From Rhynchopus sp. YZ270_cl-10 (Eukaryota > Euglenozoa > Diplonemea > Diplonemida > Diplonemidae): DNA of 64,000 nt. The position numbers were made by a program, and so were the translations under genes. The notes under the pieces were generated by a model. The model was not told the DNA's origin, ran no database searches, and saw only the letters and a list, made by a program, of their open reading frames with translations. Positions 42,105 through 51,610 of the stretch are shown piece after piece (the first letter of the stretch is position 1; each line of letters begins with the position of its first letter). The DNA lies in assembly GCA_964035575.1 (NCBI GenBank), contig OZ037931.1, forward strand, positions 629,567 to 693,566. The letters run 5' to 3'.

Positions 42105-44318
42105 ATGGCCGATATGTGTATCATTATGGATTTAGATATGGGAAAGCTGCATTCAGTACTGCAGCCCGCACCCCACTGCGTCAAGGTGGATTGGGCGTTG
42201 GGCCAGCTTGCTGTGCAGGAGCATTCCCAGGCGAATGTGGAGGAGTCTTTGGCATGCTCTGCTGCACGAAGGGACGCTGAGGAGGCTGGACTCTCGGAAC
42301 GCCGGGTCTTTGCAGCGTTGTTTGCATCGTTGACACCCCATTATGATAAGAGATTGGTGTTGTTCGCGATGGATGTGTTTGGGGCGAATCCTGTGGTAGG
42401 GGGGTGGTTGGGCTCTTTGGTGAAGGTTGCGAAGGCGGTGCCGAATGTGCCGTTGTTGCGGGCAACGCAGATGCTTCTTGCAACGGATTCTGTGGATATG
42501 GCAACACAACTGTGCTTAGTGGAGGCAACGCAAGAGGCGGATGCGTTGGCTGGATCGTTGGTAGGGGAGAGACCGGAGCGTGTGCAGGTAGCCTATAATA
42601 ACGTTGGCACGCAGCTTGCATCGTGTGTCAACCCTATGGCAGCGTTTCCAGTGTTCGCGGCTGAGGCGTTGTCTCGTACTTCTTCGCCAGGAAGTCAACC
42701 ATCTGCTACTCCCAGAATGATGTCGCCGGTTCCGAGTTTAGAAGAACGTCAGGTGATCGAACAAATGCAGAGAGAGCAGATGCAAATAGATCAGCTCAAA
42801 AGAGAGCAAGCGCAGATCGAGCAGAGGCAAAGAGAGCAGCTGCAGTTGGAGCAGAGGCAGAGGGAGCATATGGAGAAGGTGCAGCGTGAGCAGGAAGAGG
42901 CAGAGCAGCGGCAGCTGCAGCAGATGCTGGCGTTGGAGGAGCAGAGGCAGAAGGAGATTGCACAGCAGCAGCGGGAGCTTGAGCTGGCACGCCTGCAGGA
43001 GGAGGAGAAGAGGCGGGAGGAAGAGCTGCTCCTCCGCCAGCAGGAGCAACAACGCATGGAAGAAGAACTACGCAGACACGAGGCAATGCTCCTACAGCAG
43101 GAAGAGATGCGTCTCGCAGAAGAGGCTCGCAAACGCGACGAAGAAGAACGCCTCAGACAACAAGAGCTTGTCCGCCAGGAGATGATTCGCATGGAGGCAC
43201 AACGGCAAGCAGAGTTAGAGCTACAACAGCTCATCCTTGCACAGAAGGCCGAAGATGAGCGTAAAAGGAGAGAGCAAGAGGAAGAGGAGATGAGGAGGCA
43301 AAAGATTCTTGAAGCACAGCGTCTTGAGGAGGAGCAACGTTTGCTTGCGGCAGAGTTGGCGCAGGTGCAGCGACAGAAGGAGTTGGAGGCAGCTTTGCAA
43401 GAGGAGCAAAGGCGCATGGAAGAACAGCAGAGGCGGATGGAGGAGGAGGCTTTGCGGAGGAGGCAGCATGAGGAGATGGTGAGGCTGGAGGCTCAGAGGC
43501 AGGCGGAGTTAGAGTTGCAGCAGCTCATCCTTGCACAGCAGGCAGAAGATGAGCGCAAAAGGAGAGAGCAAGAGGAAGAAGAGCTCCGGAGGCAAAAGAT
43601 TCTTGAAGCACAGCGCCTTGAGGAGGAGCAACGTTTGCTTGCGGCAGAGTTGGCGCAAGTGCAAAAGCAGCAGGAGTTGGAGGCAGCTTTGCAAGAGGAA
43701 CAGAATCGACTCGAAAAGCAGCAAGAAATGCAGAGGGAAATGGAGAGGCAGCAGCAACTCCAGCTTGAACAGCAGAGGCAGCAGGAGTTGTTGATAGAGC
43801 AGAAGAAGCAGGAGCAGCTTCTCCAGCAGAAGCTTCAGCAGGAGCAGCTGCATCAACAGCAGCTTTTGCAACAGGAGCAGCAGCTCAAAACGCACTATGC
43901 ATCTCAACAGCAGCAGCAACAACAGCTGCAGGCTCAACAGCAGCAACAGCAACATCATCAGCAACAACAACAGCAACACCAGCAACAGCAACTACAGGCG
44001 CAACACCAACAACAACAACAGCAACTCCAAGCGCAGCAGCACCAGCAGTTCCAGCAGCAGCAAATCCAGCCACAGTACCAACACGCCGTCCCGCAGGCAC
44101 AACCACAATACCAACCACAACCACAACCACAGTACCAACAGCAGCCCCACGTTGCGCACTACCCACAGCAGTACGCACCTGTTCCCCCACCTGCAGCGCA
44201 AGGCACCTTCCAGCACCCCTCAGTGCAGGCCCTCCCGTTCCCTCCGCCACCCCCGCAGGAGAACGCTACCAACCCACCGCCACCACCAAAGGACTTCGAC
44301 TTCCTGCAGTTCAACTGA
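42105..44318 (+). CDS. Gene B, coiled-coil/polyQ protein (copy 2), 737 aa
   Basis: It is identical to 11755-13974 until about codon 592. After that it differs at several places: QEQQLKTHY instead of QEHQLKTHY, a different Gln codon pattern in the Q-tract, and two residues fewer in AQPQYQPQPQ. At these positions it matches gene A rather than copy 1 of B, which suggests patchy gene conversion from A. The ending KDFDFLQFN is B-type. Confidence 0.75.
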   Translation: MADMCIIMDLDMGKLHSVLQPAPHCVKVDWALGQLAVQEHSQANVEESLACSAARRDAEEAGLSERRVFAALFASLTPHYDKRLVLFAMDVFGANPVVGGWLGSLVKVAKAVPNVPLLRATQMLLATDSVDMATQLCLVEATQEADALAGSLVGERPERVQVAYNNVGTQLASCVNPMAAFPVFAAEALSRTSSPGSQPSATPRMMSPVPSLEERQVIEQMQREQMQIDQLKREQAQIEQRQREQLQLEQRQREHMEKVQREQEEAEQRQLQQMLALEEQRQKEIAQQQRELELARLQEEEKRREEELLLRQQEQQRMEEELRRHEAMLLQQEEMRLAEEARKRDEEERLRQQELVRQEMIRMEAQRQAELELQQLILAQKAEDERKRREQEEEEMRRQKILEAQRLEEEQRLLAAELAQVQRQKELEAALQEEQRRMEEQQRRMEEEALRRRQHEEMVRLEAQRQAELELQQLILAQQAEDERKRREQEEEELRRQKILEAQRLEEEQRLLAAELAQVQKQQELEAALQEEQNRLEKQQEMQREMERQQQLQLEQQRQQELLIEQKKQEQLLQQKLQQEQLHQQQLLQQEQQLKTHYASQQQQQQQLQAQQQQQQHHQQQQQQHQQQQLQAQHQQQQQQLQAQQHQQFQQQQIQPQYQHAVPQAQPQYQPQPQPQYQQQPHVAHYPQQYAPVPPPAAQGTFQHPSVQALPFPPPPPQENATNPPPPPKDFDFLQFN

Positions 44319-44801
44319 TTTTATTTTTTGCATTATTTCAAAAGGCTCATAGGTGCACGGGAGCATCTTATTATCTTTACACTAACCGCGGTTTGGCCCC
44401 CCTTCCCCGTTTTGTTCCGCAAAAAAAAAAAAGAAAATCTCAAAAAAAAGTTGAGGTTTCTTTTAAATTCCCTGCTAGCTTCGTTTGCTTCGGTGATATA
44501 CCTACAATTCTTAGGGGGTTTTTTCGGTGGGGGGAAATTGGGTGGGAATTGGGGTGGGAGTTTGCATGAACCAATGTCTTTTTCTGACCTCACAACTTGC
44601 GTGCCAAATATCTATCCAGGTTCTGCATTTTTTTTTTGTCGATTTTTTTTTTCCTCTTTCTTTGTTACGGAAGGGAGGGCCCCGGGGAGAGGGGGAAAGG
44701 AGAAGAAGAGAGGGAGAGAGGGGGAGGAAGACACATATGTGAAGGGCGAGGTTCTTCCCACCAGCTTTCTTATATAAGTACACTGTTCACTTTTTGTTAA
44801 G

Positions 44802-44861
44802 GGTGTCTAAGCACCGAGAGGCTTAGGTTCATCTTAAAAACTTTTCTTTGTATTTCAAGTC
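44802..44861 (+). repeat. S2 structured repeat, best copy
   Basis: CTAAGCACCGAGAGGCTTAG folds into a 6-bp stem (CTAAGC/GCTTAG). It is followed by GTTCATCTTAAAAACTTTTC and a T-rich tail. It is in + orientation like the other S2 copies. Confidence 0.65.
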
Positions 44862-44910
44862 AAAATTATGTTTCGTTCACAAAATGACTTTTCATGGGGG
44901 GTTTTTTTTT

Positions 44911-44960
44911 CAGTGCCTGCGTCCCAGAGGCGTTTGCACTATCAACTTCACTTTTTTTTG
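44911..44960 (+). repeat. S1 tail
   Basis: CAGTGCCTGCGTCCCAGAGG, CGTTTGCACTATCAACTTCA and a T-run match the second half of S1. A T-run and CAG precede it directly, resembling a 3' splice site; the first hairpin is missing. Confidence 0.6.
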
Positions 44961-45154
44961 ACTTTATTTCAAAGCGAGATGACAATCCATTTTTTTTTTC
45001 CCCGCCTTCAGTTTCGAGGCGCCTTTCCGGCTCCATGTGTATTCTAATTTTTTTTTTTTTTTTTTTTTTTTTTTGAAATTTTCGCTTTTTTATTTTGTTG
45101 TGTCACCTCATGAAATGAAGGAGGAAATAGAAACAAAGCACTTGGAACACCACT

Positions 45155-45232
45155 TTGCGGTTCTAGGGACGAACCGCACTAGCAGAGCCACTCCTCACCA
45201 AACAGGTCGAGGTGTTGTGCGTTTCACCACGA
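45155..45232 (+). repeat. S3 hairpin repeat
   Basis: GCGGTTC and GAACCGC pair around a 7-base loop, followed by CCTCACCAAAC and GTGCGTTTCACC. The reverse complement of 51541-51610 is clearly similar (roughly four fifths of positions by eye), with the same stem and a one-base loop change. This is a third short dispersed family with two copies here. Confidence 0.5.
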
Positions 45233-45402
45233 CCTATCTCCCATGGGTTTTATCGTGTGATGATGTGTTACGTTTCTATTTTGCAAACACCTCCCCCCCT
45301 TTTTTAAGGTGGCCAATTGCCAAATGCCCTACTCCCGTTCCAGCTACCATAGACAAACAAAACCCCACCTCTTTTTTCGGGACCATTTATTTTTATTTCA
45401 AG

Positions 45403-45472
45403 CAGTGCCCTTGCGTCCGATGAACGGTGAGGCGTTTGCACTTCTTTTTTCTTTCAACGCTTCTCTTCAATA
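45403..45472 (+). repeat. S1 tail, variant with ATGAACGGTGAGG loop
   Basis: CAGTGCCCTTGCGTCCGATG, AACGGTGAGGCGTTTGCACTT and a T-rich CTTCTCTT ending match S1, with a longer loop in the second hairpin. The copy at 63571-63635 has the same loop. Confidence 0.55.
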
Positions 45473-45869
45473 GGGAAGGTCTAAAGGAAGGTTTTTTTTC
45501 ATCGAGACAAAAAAAAAACCTCGCATTTTTTTTTTAAATTTTTACATTGCGTACAAATGCACCAAAAGATTTCCTCTGACCCCTCATCCACACACCCCCT
45601 TTTTTTTTTGACAATAACCTCACACTTTACTTCACTCCTTCCTCCTTTTTTTTCTTATGATAACATGCAATGCTAAAAAGCCTTGGCCACCAAAGGAAAA
45701 GTAGGGTGCGGTTTCAATTTCCTCCCCTCAACGGTATCGACGTCCAAGCGGGGATCTGCGACCCCTCCATGGTGCCTTGTCTGTCTCTTCTCTCTCTCCG
45801 CAAGGTGACGAGCTTTTCCCTCCTCCCAGGATCCTTTCTCCCAACTCTCTACAGAAACCTATAAAAAGA

Positions 45870-48665
45870 ATGTATCGTCTTGGTGTGGATGTCGGGGGGA
45901 CCCATACCGATGCTGTGTGCGTTTCGGTGTTGGGTGAGGAGCTGCGTTTTGTGGCGAAGCACAAGAGCTCGACCACACCTGCCCTTGTGGACGGCATCGT
46001 CTCCTCATTGACCGCCTGCATTGCTGCTGCCGACCTCCCCGAGGATGCGCAGTACAGCTCCGTCACCGTTGGTACGACATACTTCATCAACAACGTAGTG
46101 GAGCGCTCCCCACGCCTTGGCAAAGTCTTTGTTCTCCGCATAGGCGGGTCCGCCTGCGCCTCGGTCCCCCCCTTTAGTGATTTCCCAACCGATCTGAAAC
46201 AACTCCTCAGAGATGGTACTGTTGATGTAAAGGGGGGTTTTACGATAGAAGGCATTCCTCGTGAGGGTATTGATGAGGCAGAGGTTTTGTCTGTCATAGC
46301 AAAGGTTGATCCAAACGTAGGAGTGGTGGTTTCATGCCCGTTTGGGAATGTGAATAATGCGCATGAAGTGGCGGTGAGGGATTTGATTGTGGGGTGCGGG
46401 AAGGGGCATAGAGTAACGTTGTCGCATGAGGTTTCAAGCTCGCCGGATTTGTTGAAGAGAGAGAATGCGGCGATTGTCAATGCGAGTTTGCTTGCGTTTG
46501 CTGGGGAGGCGCTTGCGGATTTTGACAGTGCAATCAAAAAAATAGCACGTCTCGAACACACCAAGCTCTTCCTCACACAAAATGACGGCACCGTGATGTC
46601 TTTGTCGGAGGCCCTGCGGTTTCCGATTCGCACCTTTGGGTCTGGACCGACTAATTCATCGAGAGGGGCGGCCTATCTGTTGAAGACACAGTACAGTGCA
46701 GAGGATCTCCACCATGGTGTCGTCGTTGTAGATGTAGGAGGGACGACATCTGATGTGACTGTCCTCGACGCGCATCTGTTCCCGCATCAGAAGCTGGACA
46801 ATGCGTTGCTTGCTGGGGTGCGTACCAATTTTAGGATGCCGCATGTGACCTCATTTGGTCTAGGTGGGGGTTCCATAGTGTGCGAAATAGACAACAAACA
46901 GAGAATCGGCCCTCTCTCAGTTGGACACAGGCTTAAAGAGGAGTCCCGGTGTTTTGGTGGTGAAGTGACCACGTTGACAGATGCGGCAGTGTATGCTGGG
47001 GTGCTTTCGATTGATGGAGCTTCTCGTGTTGAGGTAAATGCGGATGCAATCCTTGCAGAGGCAAAGCGTATGATCGAAGCAGGGATTGACGATGCAAAAA
47101 TATGCGATGGAGATCTCCCTCTCATCCTCGTAGGCGGCGGTGCAGCGGTGTTTGCGAAAGAAGAGAAATTTTCTGGGTGCAGCGCCGTCTATCTTCCAGA
47201 CAATTTTGATGTTGCGAATGCGATGGGGGCGTGCATCAGCCAGGTTGCTGTCGAAGTTGATACTGTAGTTCATATTCCTGAAGCAACCGATGGTTCTCCA
47301 GAACCAGAAACGACAGTGCAAACCATGAGAACTGTGTTGGAAACAAAGTTGGCCACGTTGGGCGCAACGAAACCGTACAGATTGGTGAGGCAGGACACCA
47401 AAGCGATCCAGTACATTGCAAACAACGCGATGCGGGTGGTCCTCAAGATCGTCGCAGACCGCGGCGAATCCGAACCTGAAATGGACAACACCATGCCACA
47501 GTTCAGTTCCTCCACCTCCTCCACCACGCCACCACAATGCACCCCTATTCCAACCGAACCTACCGTACATTATGCCAACCTCCAAAAAAATGTCGAAAAT
47601 GGGTTGTGGGTACTTTGCCCCGCTGATATAGAATGTCTTTCGATTGGCGCTGGGATTCTTGGTTGTGGTGGTGGGGGGAGCACCTACTCATCTCGACTAA
47701 AGGTACTCCACCAACTGGCAGAACACCCTGGGAGCATGAAGGTCGCACCGTTAAGCTCTTTGAACGAAACCGCTTCTGTTACGGCAATCGCGTTTATTGG
47801 GTCTCCAAGCGCTTTATTAGAGACAATGGGGTCTGGGAAGGAGATTGACGCTCCCATGCGAAAGGTGGCAGAGGCTACTGGACGCAACACGACACACATC
47901 ATATCCGCAGAGATTGGAGGTGCAAACTGCCTTGAACCGCTTCTCCAAGCTGCCGTCTCAGGCGTTCCGTACCTCGATGCAGACGGAATGGGACGCGCCT
48001 TTCCTACCGTCCACCAATGGATCCCCTTTGCGGAAGGCGACATCTCCTTTACCCATACTTCTCTTGGCGACGAACGCAGCTGTGGCACCTTCCCTGGAGG
48101 GGACAAACCTGCATTTGACGCATTTCTTGGAGAAAACCTCGTGAAACGTGGCTTTCTCTGCGGCATCGCCTTTCCCTCAATGAACAAAAAGCAGACCCAA
48201 GAGTTTAACGTACCAAACACCGTTTCTCTCGCTTGGGAGATCGGTAGACGTATTCTTACTGCACGGCAAGCGAAGATCGACCCAATAACGTCGTTAGGGG
48301 ACAGCGTTACGGTACTGCTGCGAGGAAAAATTCTTGATGTGCTGAGAGAAAAGGTAGGGCACATTGAAAAGGGGACACTCAAGGTCAGAGAAGAGGACGA
48401 CACCGTCGCGCAGGTGTTCTTCCAGAATGAGAACCTCCTGGTCCGCCGGCATGATGGTGCAGTTGCTGCATCCACACCAGACCTCATTTGTGTTCTCAAC
48501 AGCGAGACCGGGGCCACAATAGGCACCGATGAGTACTCCTTCGGCCTGAAGGTGACTGTCGTTGCAATGCCCGCGCCAACCCTCCTCAGATCGAAGAAAA
48601 TGCTGGAAAGTGTTGTCCCCAAGGCGTTTGGGTACGATGCAGAGTACACCCCTTTAGAGGGGTAA
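45870..48665 (+). CDS. Hydantoinase/oxoprolinase fused to DUF917 desulfurase-like domain, 931 aa
   Basis: The start is ATG 45870 (MYRLGVDVGGTHTDAVCVSV); the frame upstream has no ATG. Residues 1 to about 180 form the hydantoinase N-terminal domain, with the phosphate-binding GVDVGGTHTD. Residues about 190-500 form the hydantoinase A domain, with VVVVDVGGTTSDVTVLD near 283 and LILVGGGAAVF. A low-complexity S/T/P linker near 545-565 leads to a DUF917 domain (about 582-930: IGAGILGCGGGGSTYSS, PYLDADGMGRAFPTV). This is the usual fused order in fungi and some bacteria. Family members hydrolyse cyclic imides or oxoproline-like rings using ATP, and DUF917 proteins include S-methylthiohydantoin desulfurase. 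The substrate here is unknown. No intron is seen; horizontal origin is possible. Confidence 0.85.
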   Translation: MYRLGVDVGGTHTDAVCVSVLGEELRFVAKHKSSTTPALVDGIVSSLTACIAAADLPEDAQYSSVTVGTTYFINNVVERSPRLGKVFVLRIGGSACASVPPFSDFPTDLKQLLRDGTVDVKGGFTIEGIPREGIDEAEVLSVIAKVDPNVGVVVSCPFGNVNNAHEVAVRDLIVGCGKGHRVTLSHEVSSSPDLLKRENAAIVNASLLAFAGEALADFDSAIKKIARLEHTKLFLTQNDGTVMSLSEALRFPIRTFGSGPTNSSRGAAYLLKTQYSAEDLHHGVVVVDVGGTTSDVTVLDAHLFPHQKLDNALLAGVRTNFRMPHVTSFGLGGGSIVCEIDNKQRIGPLSVGHRLKEESRCFGGEVTTLTDAAVYAGVLSIDGASRVEVNADAILAEAKRMIEAGIDDAKICDGDLPLILVGGGAAVFAKEEKFSGCSAVYLPDNFDVANAMGACISQVAVEVDTVVHIPEATDGSPEPETTVQTMRTVLETKLATLGATKPYRLVRQDTKAIQYIANNAMRVVLKIVADRGESEPEMDNTMPQFSSSTSSTTPPQCTPIPTEPTVHYANLQKNVENGLWVLCPADIECLSIGAGILGCGGGGSTYSSRLKVLHQLAEHPGSMKVAPLSSLNETASVTAIAFIGSPSALLETMGSGKEIDAPMRKVAEATGRNTTHIISAEIGGANCLEPLLQAAVSGVPYLDADGMGRAFPTVHQWIPFAEGDISFTHTSLGDERSCGTFPGGDKPAFDAFLGENLVKRGFLCGIAFPSMNKKQTQEFNVPNTVSLAWEIGRRILTARQAKIDPITSLGDSVTVLLRGKILDVLREKVGHIEKGTLKVREEDDTVAQVFFQNENLLVRRHDGAVAASTPDLICVLNSETGATIGTDEYSFGLKVTVVAMPAPTLLRSKKMLESVVPKAFGYDAEYTPLEG

Positions 48666-49195
48666 GTGAGAAGGAGAAAAGGGATAAAAAAAAAATTCCT
48701 ACCTTTTCCGTTTGAAACGTTGATTTTTTTTTTTCTGGAAGACTGTCTGAAAAAGGCATTTTTAAAAAAACGTTGTTTTGACTGCATGGTTGTGGGGGTG
48801 AGGGGTGGACCCCCGGTACATCTGTTCATTGTACCAAGGGTAGACTGCCTCACAGAGAGAGGGGCTGTTGTATGTATTCAGGTCACGTGTTTGCTTTCCT
48901 GCATATGATTATCCGATTTTTGCTTCGTTGGCGCAACGTCATGAATCGCCCTCCAATCCCACGCTATCGCTCCTTTTTAAGGTGGGATTTTAAGGTTGTC
49001 TTTAAAAAAAAATATGCTTCCCTTTTCCCTGCAATGTGATTAGAAACCAACGAAGCAATCCAACGATTGCTCTCGGACAAAAGCATTTCACCCATCCCAC
49101 CCCTTGCAAATTTCATCACTCTTTTTTTATTATTCCAACGTGTACTCAAAAACAATTCTCGACAAAAGTGTTCATATTTTTACTTTTTTATTTTA

Positions 49196-49293
49196 CCGTA
49201 TTCGTACTAAATCTCTCCCTGTCTAATGGTCGACCTTTTCAGGATTTTTCTGGAAGTTCGACCTTTTACGGTCGATAATTTGTACGAACATGG
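49196..49293. mobile_element. TA-flanked MITE, third copy
   Basis: The ends are CCGTATTCGTAC and GTACGAACATGG, with TA at 49194-49195 and 49294-49295. The core GGTCGACCTTTTCAGGATTT is shared with the copies at 2085 and 30741. It is 98 bp and more diverged. Confidence 0.75.
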
Positions 49294-49679
49294 TAAGCCC
49301 TTGGTCCTTCTGATGAGCACGGTCGAAAAAGGGAACTTTTCCTGCTCAGGGAGCTGACCGTCAAAACCAGTTTTTGCCTTTACTTGCATTTTGAAAAAAA
49401 AACACACAAAAAATATTCCTGACAAGACTGAATTGGTACGTCGCATAGCCAATTCATAGGTTCCACACGTTGCTTTGGTCATGGATAGAAAACACAGAAG
49501 CAACAAAACAAAGCAAATAGTGCATTTTTAAAGACCACAAAAAAAAAGCGTACAAAGCAAAAAATAGCAAACACTTTTTATAGGTCAAACGAAGTTGACA
49601 GAGGAAATGCTACGGTCGCTCTAGCTGTTTTTCACCCTCATTTGTGCTCCTCCCTTCTCATCTGACCCCCTGCGGGACG

Positions 49680-50400
49680 ACCTAACTGCACTCCAGGAGG
49701 TTATAACCTTTGAAATCACTGCGAGTGGTGGGTACGGTGATGATGGGATGATGATGGACCAAAGGGGGTCCATCTCGCGACAAGGTTTGGAGCCTGGTGT
49801 GGATAGCTGCTCCTCGGTTAATGAGAGCGTCAAATCTTCTTCCCGTGACGGTGAGATCTGATCCTTCCTTCCTTCCTTCCTTATCCGGACAGGTAACGAT
49901 GTTGACATCTCGTGGCAAGGGAGGGTTTCTCTTTCTGTACGTCTCAATGAGTGTAGGAAAACTTCCCTTAGCATTGACTCCTGCAGCGACTCCTCCAATA
50001 ACGACCTTCTGAAAGCATGTCCACGCGGTATGACACTGCCATCAACTAACACTGGGCCAGAGGTAAGAGCCGGGCAAGTTTCCTCAGAGATGAGTTTTAT
50101 TTTGTTCGTTCTTCGTAAGCCGCGTTATCTCAGGGAAAGTTCTCACACTCAGCATCTTATGATATTGAGCTCCGCGACGGTTGTACCAGCGTCCGCCAAC
50201 AGCGGCGTCATCTTCGGATAGCGTTTTTTCCCATTTTCTTAGCCAATACGTCCTTCTGCTAGCTTCTCGAGTTACTGTCGCAAATAATCCGTCGTCAAAT
50301 TTGTCCTTGGAAAAAGGAAGATGTGTTCCCTAAGCTCGTTCGACATGCCACGCGGTAGACCTAGCTAGTCTTGCCAGTTTAGCTGCCTCCTACGTCTATC
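49680..50400 (-). pseudogene. Possible decayed or spliced minus-strand gene
   Basis: Composition is more coding-like than in the flanks. One minus-strand frame (about 50033 down to 49682) reads CHTAWTCFQKVVIGGVAAGV, then FPTLIETYRKRNPPLPRDVN, and could begin after a splice acceptor GATGGCAG. Another frame upstream (about 50310-50110) reads KFDDGLFATVTREASRRTYW. The CF-x-x-VVIGG motif is reminiscent of GT61-type (DUF563) glycosyltransferases, but the match is weak. No complete frame exists, so this may be a multi-exon gene with introns I cannot fix, a relic, or chance. Confidence 0.25.
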
Positions 50401-50669
50401 CCTCAGGACATGATCAGTTGTGTTTATTATCTAGGAATATGGGAAGAGTAATCAGCTAAGATTCTTCAATCTTTTGCGCTTTAGAACGCTCACATTTTTC
50501 ATTTTTCATTTTACACTCAGGAGAACGCCTATTTCCATCTACACCCCACAGGGATAACACAACGTTGTCACAAAACCCCTCCAAACTATGTAAACAATTT
50601 TGAAACGGAAACACTCCCATTTCCCCCACAGCTTAGATCTCATCTTTACAAGGAAAGCCTCCTTCTTAA

Positions 50670-51485
50670 ATGCGCGCTACAAAAGGGAATTTGATTGCGA
50701 ATCTTTTCCTTCAGAAGAGCTGTCCTTACGCTACGTTAGGGCTGCAGAGAAGCTGTAGTACTGCTGACATTCGAACTGCCTTCCAACACCTCGCACGCCG
50801 CCACCACCCTGATGTTGGTATTGAAAAGGATACCGAAAAATTTCAGAATGTTCTCGAGGCATATACAAAGCTAAAGACAAAGCACGTACCCATCGTTCCT
50901 ACACATCATGCTAAGGTGACGGGAAAGGCGGATTCCGCATTATTTGAAGAATTGCAAAAATGGATGAAGTCTGCTCCGCCACCACCTACACCACCTACAT
51001 CACCACCACCCACCGAGCCTGCTTCGGACAGATCTTCTACAACTGTTTTCCAGCACTGTGCGTTGTGCTCCTCTGTGATGAATATTGCAGTCCACGTGAA
51101 GGTTGAAAAGTGTTGTGTAGAGAGTGATCGGCATGGGGGTGGGTTTTATGCGTGTATGTCATGTGCACGAGACGCGCTTGGGTTGAATGGAGTGACCAAA
51201 CAGCGGTGCTATCCGTCGCTTGCGAAGTGTGTGCATTGTCGTGCTCCAGTGAAGCGGCCGTTGCCAGCGGAGAAGTCGTATAGGATAGATGCAAGTCTAG
51301 GTGCGTGTCTTGATAGAATACACGGGGACGCGCTCTGCCCCTGCTGCAAGGAATGGACCGGGACGCGAAAGGAGCTTGTCACGCACCTCAAAACGTGCCG
51401 TCTGTGCAACCAATGCAGGGAAGTGATAATGACCGGGATTCCTCATAAATGCGCCCCGAAAAAGAATCATCAGATTAGGAGGTAA
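50670..51485 (+). CDS. J-domain protein with cysteine-rich C-terminus, 271 aa
   Basis: The start is ATG 50670. Residues about 18-70 form a J domain (CPYATLGLQRSCSTADIRTA, ARRHHPDVG with HPD at 46-48, FQNVLEAYTKL). The first 15 residues are basic and hydrophobic and could be a mitochondrial presequence; that is inference. A proline-rich linker (about 102-118) leads to a region with at least six CxxC-type pairs (CALC, CMSC, CVHC, CPCC, CRLCNQC), which probably bind zinc. The order differs from canonical DnaJ, where the zinc region has CxxCxGxG repeats. J proteins stimulate Hsp70 ATPase. I know no family with this exact C-terminus. Confidence 0.8.
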   Translation: MRATKGNLIANLFLQKSCPYATLGLQRSCSTADIRTAFQHLARRHHPDVGIEKDTEKFQNVLEAYTKLKTKHVPIVPTHHAKVTGKADSALFEELQKWMKSAPPPPTPPTSPPPTEPASDRSSTTVFQHCALCSSVMNIAVHVKVEKCCVESDRHGGGFYACMSCARDALGLNGVTKQRCYPSLAKCVHCRAPVKRPLPAEKSYRIDASLGACLDRIHGDALCPCCKEWTGTRKELVTHLKTCRLCNQCREVIMTGIPHKCAPKKNHQIRR

Positions 51486-51540
51486 TGGAGGGGGCTAGTT
51501 TATTAAATTTAACACTCATCGGGGAAAAAAACCCCCCAGA

Positions 51541-51610
51541 GAGGTTGAAATGCACAGCTCGGTTTGGTGAGGCGTGGTTCCGCAGCGCGGTTCGTCCCAA
51601 GAACCGCAAA
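51541..51610 (-). repeat. S3 hairpin repeat, reverse orientation
   Basis: It is the reverse complement relative of 45155-45232. The stem GCGGTTC/GAACCGC is intact and CCTCACCAAAC is conserved. Confidence 0.5.

Larger units (their letters stand above)
21977..44400 (+). repeat. Segmental duplication, copy 2
   Basis: This is the second direct copy of 1-14057, lengthened to about 22.4 kb by three later insertions. It ends near 44400, where single-copy sequence begins after a short C-run. In copy 1 the same C-run is followed by the element cluster at 14066. All coding genes of the unit are present and open in both copies. Similarity may start before 21977, but the window gives no copy 1 sequence to compare. 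Confidence 0.95.
44401..45869. other. Intergenic region rich in S1, S2 and S3 repeats
   Basis: No convincing gene is seen. It contains S2 (44802-44861), an S1 tail after a T-run and CAG (44911-44960), an S3 repeat (about 45155-45232), another S1 tail (45403-45472) and a run of about 25 T (45048-45074). The region 44664-44740 is purine-rich GGAGAGAG sequence. Confidence 0.5.
48666..50669. other. 2-kb intergenic region
   Basis: It contains the MITE at 49196-49293 and, on the minus strand at about 49680-50400, open frames that may be remnants or exons of an unrecognised gene (see separate entry). The rest is T-rich. GACTGCATGGTTG...GGTACA near 48779-48822 resembles sequence near 51818-51845, another short dispersed similarity. 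Confidence 0.4.

Noticed and set aside
44511-44800. Small frames in the GGAGAGAG tract
   Set aside because: They are low-complexity purine/pyrimidine translations.
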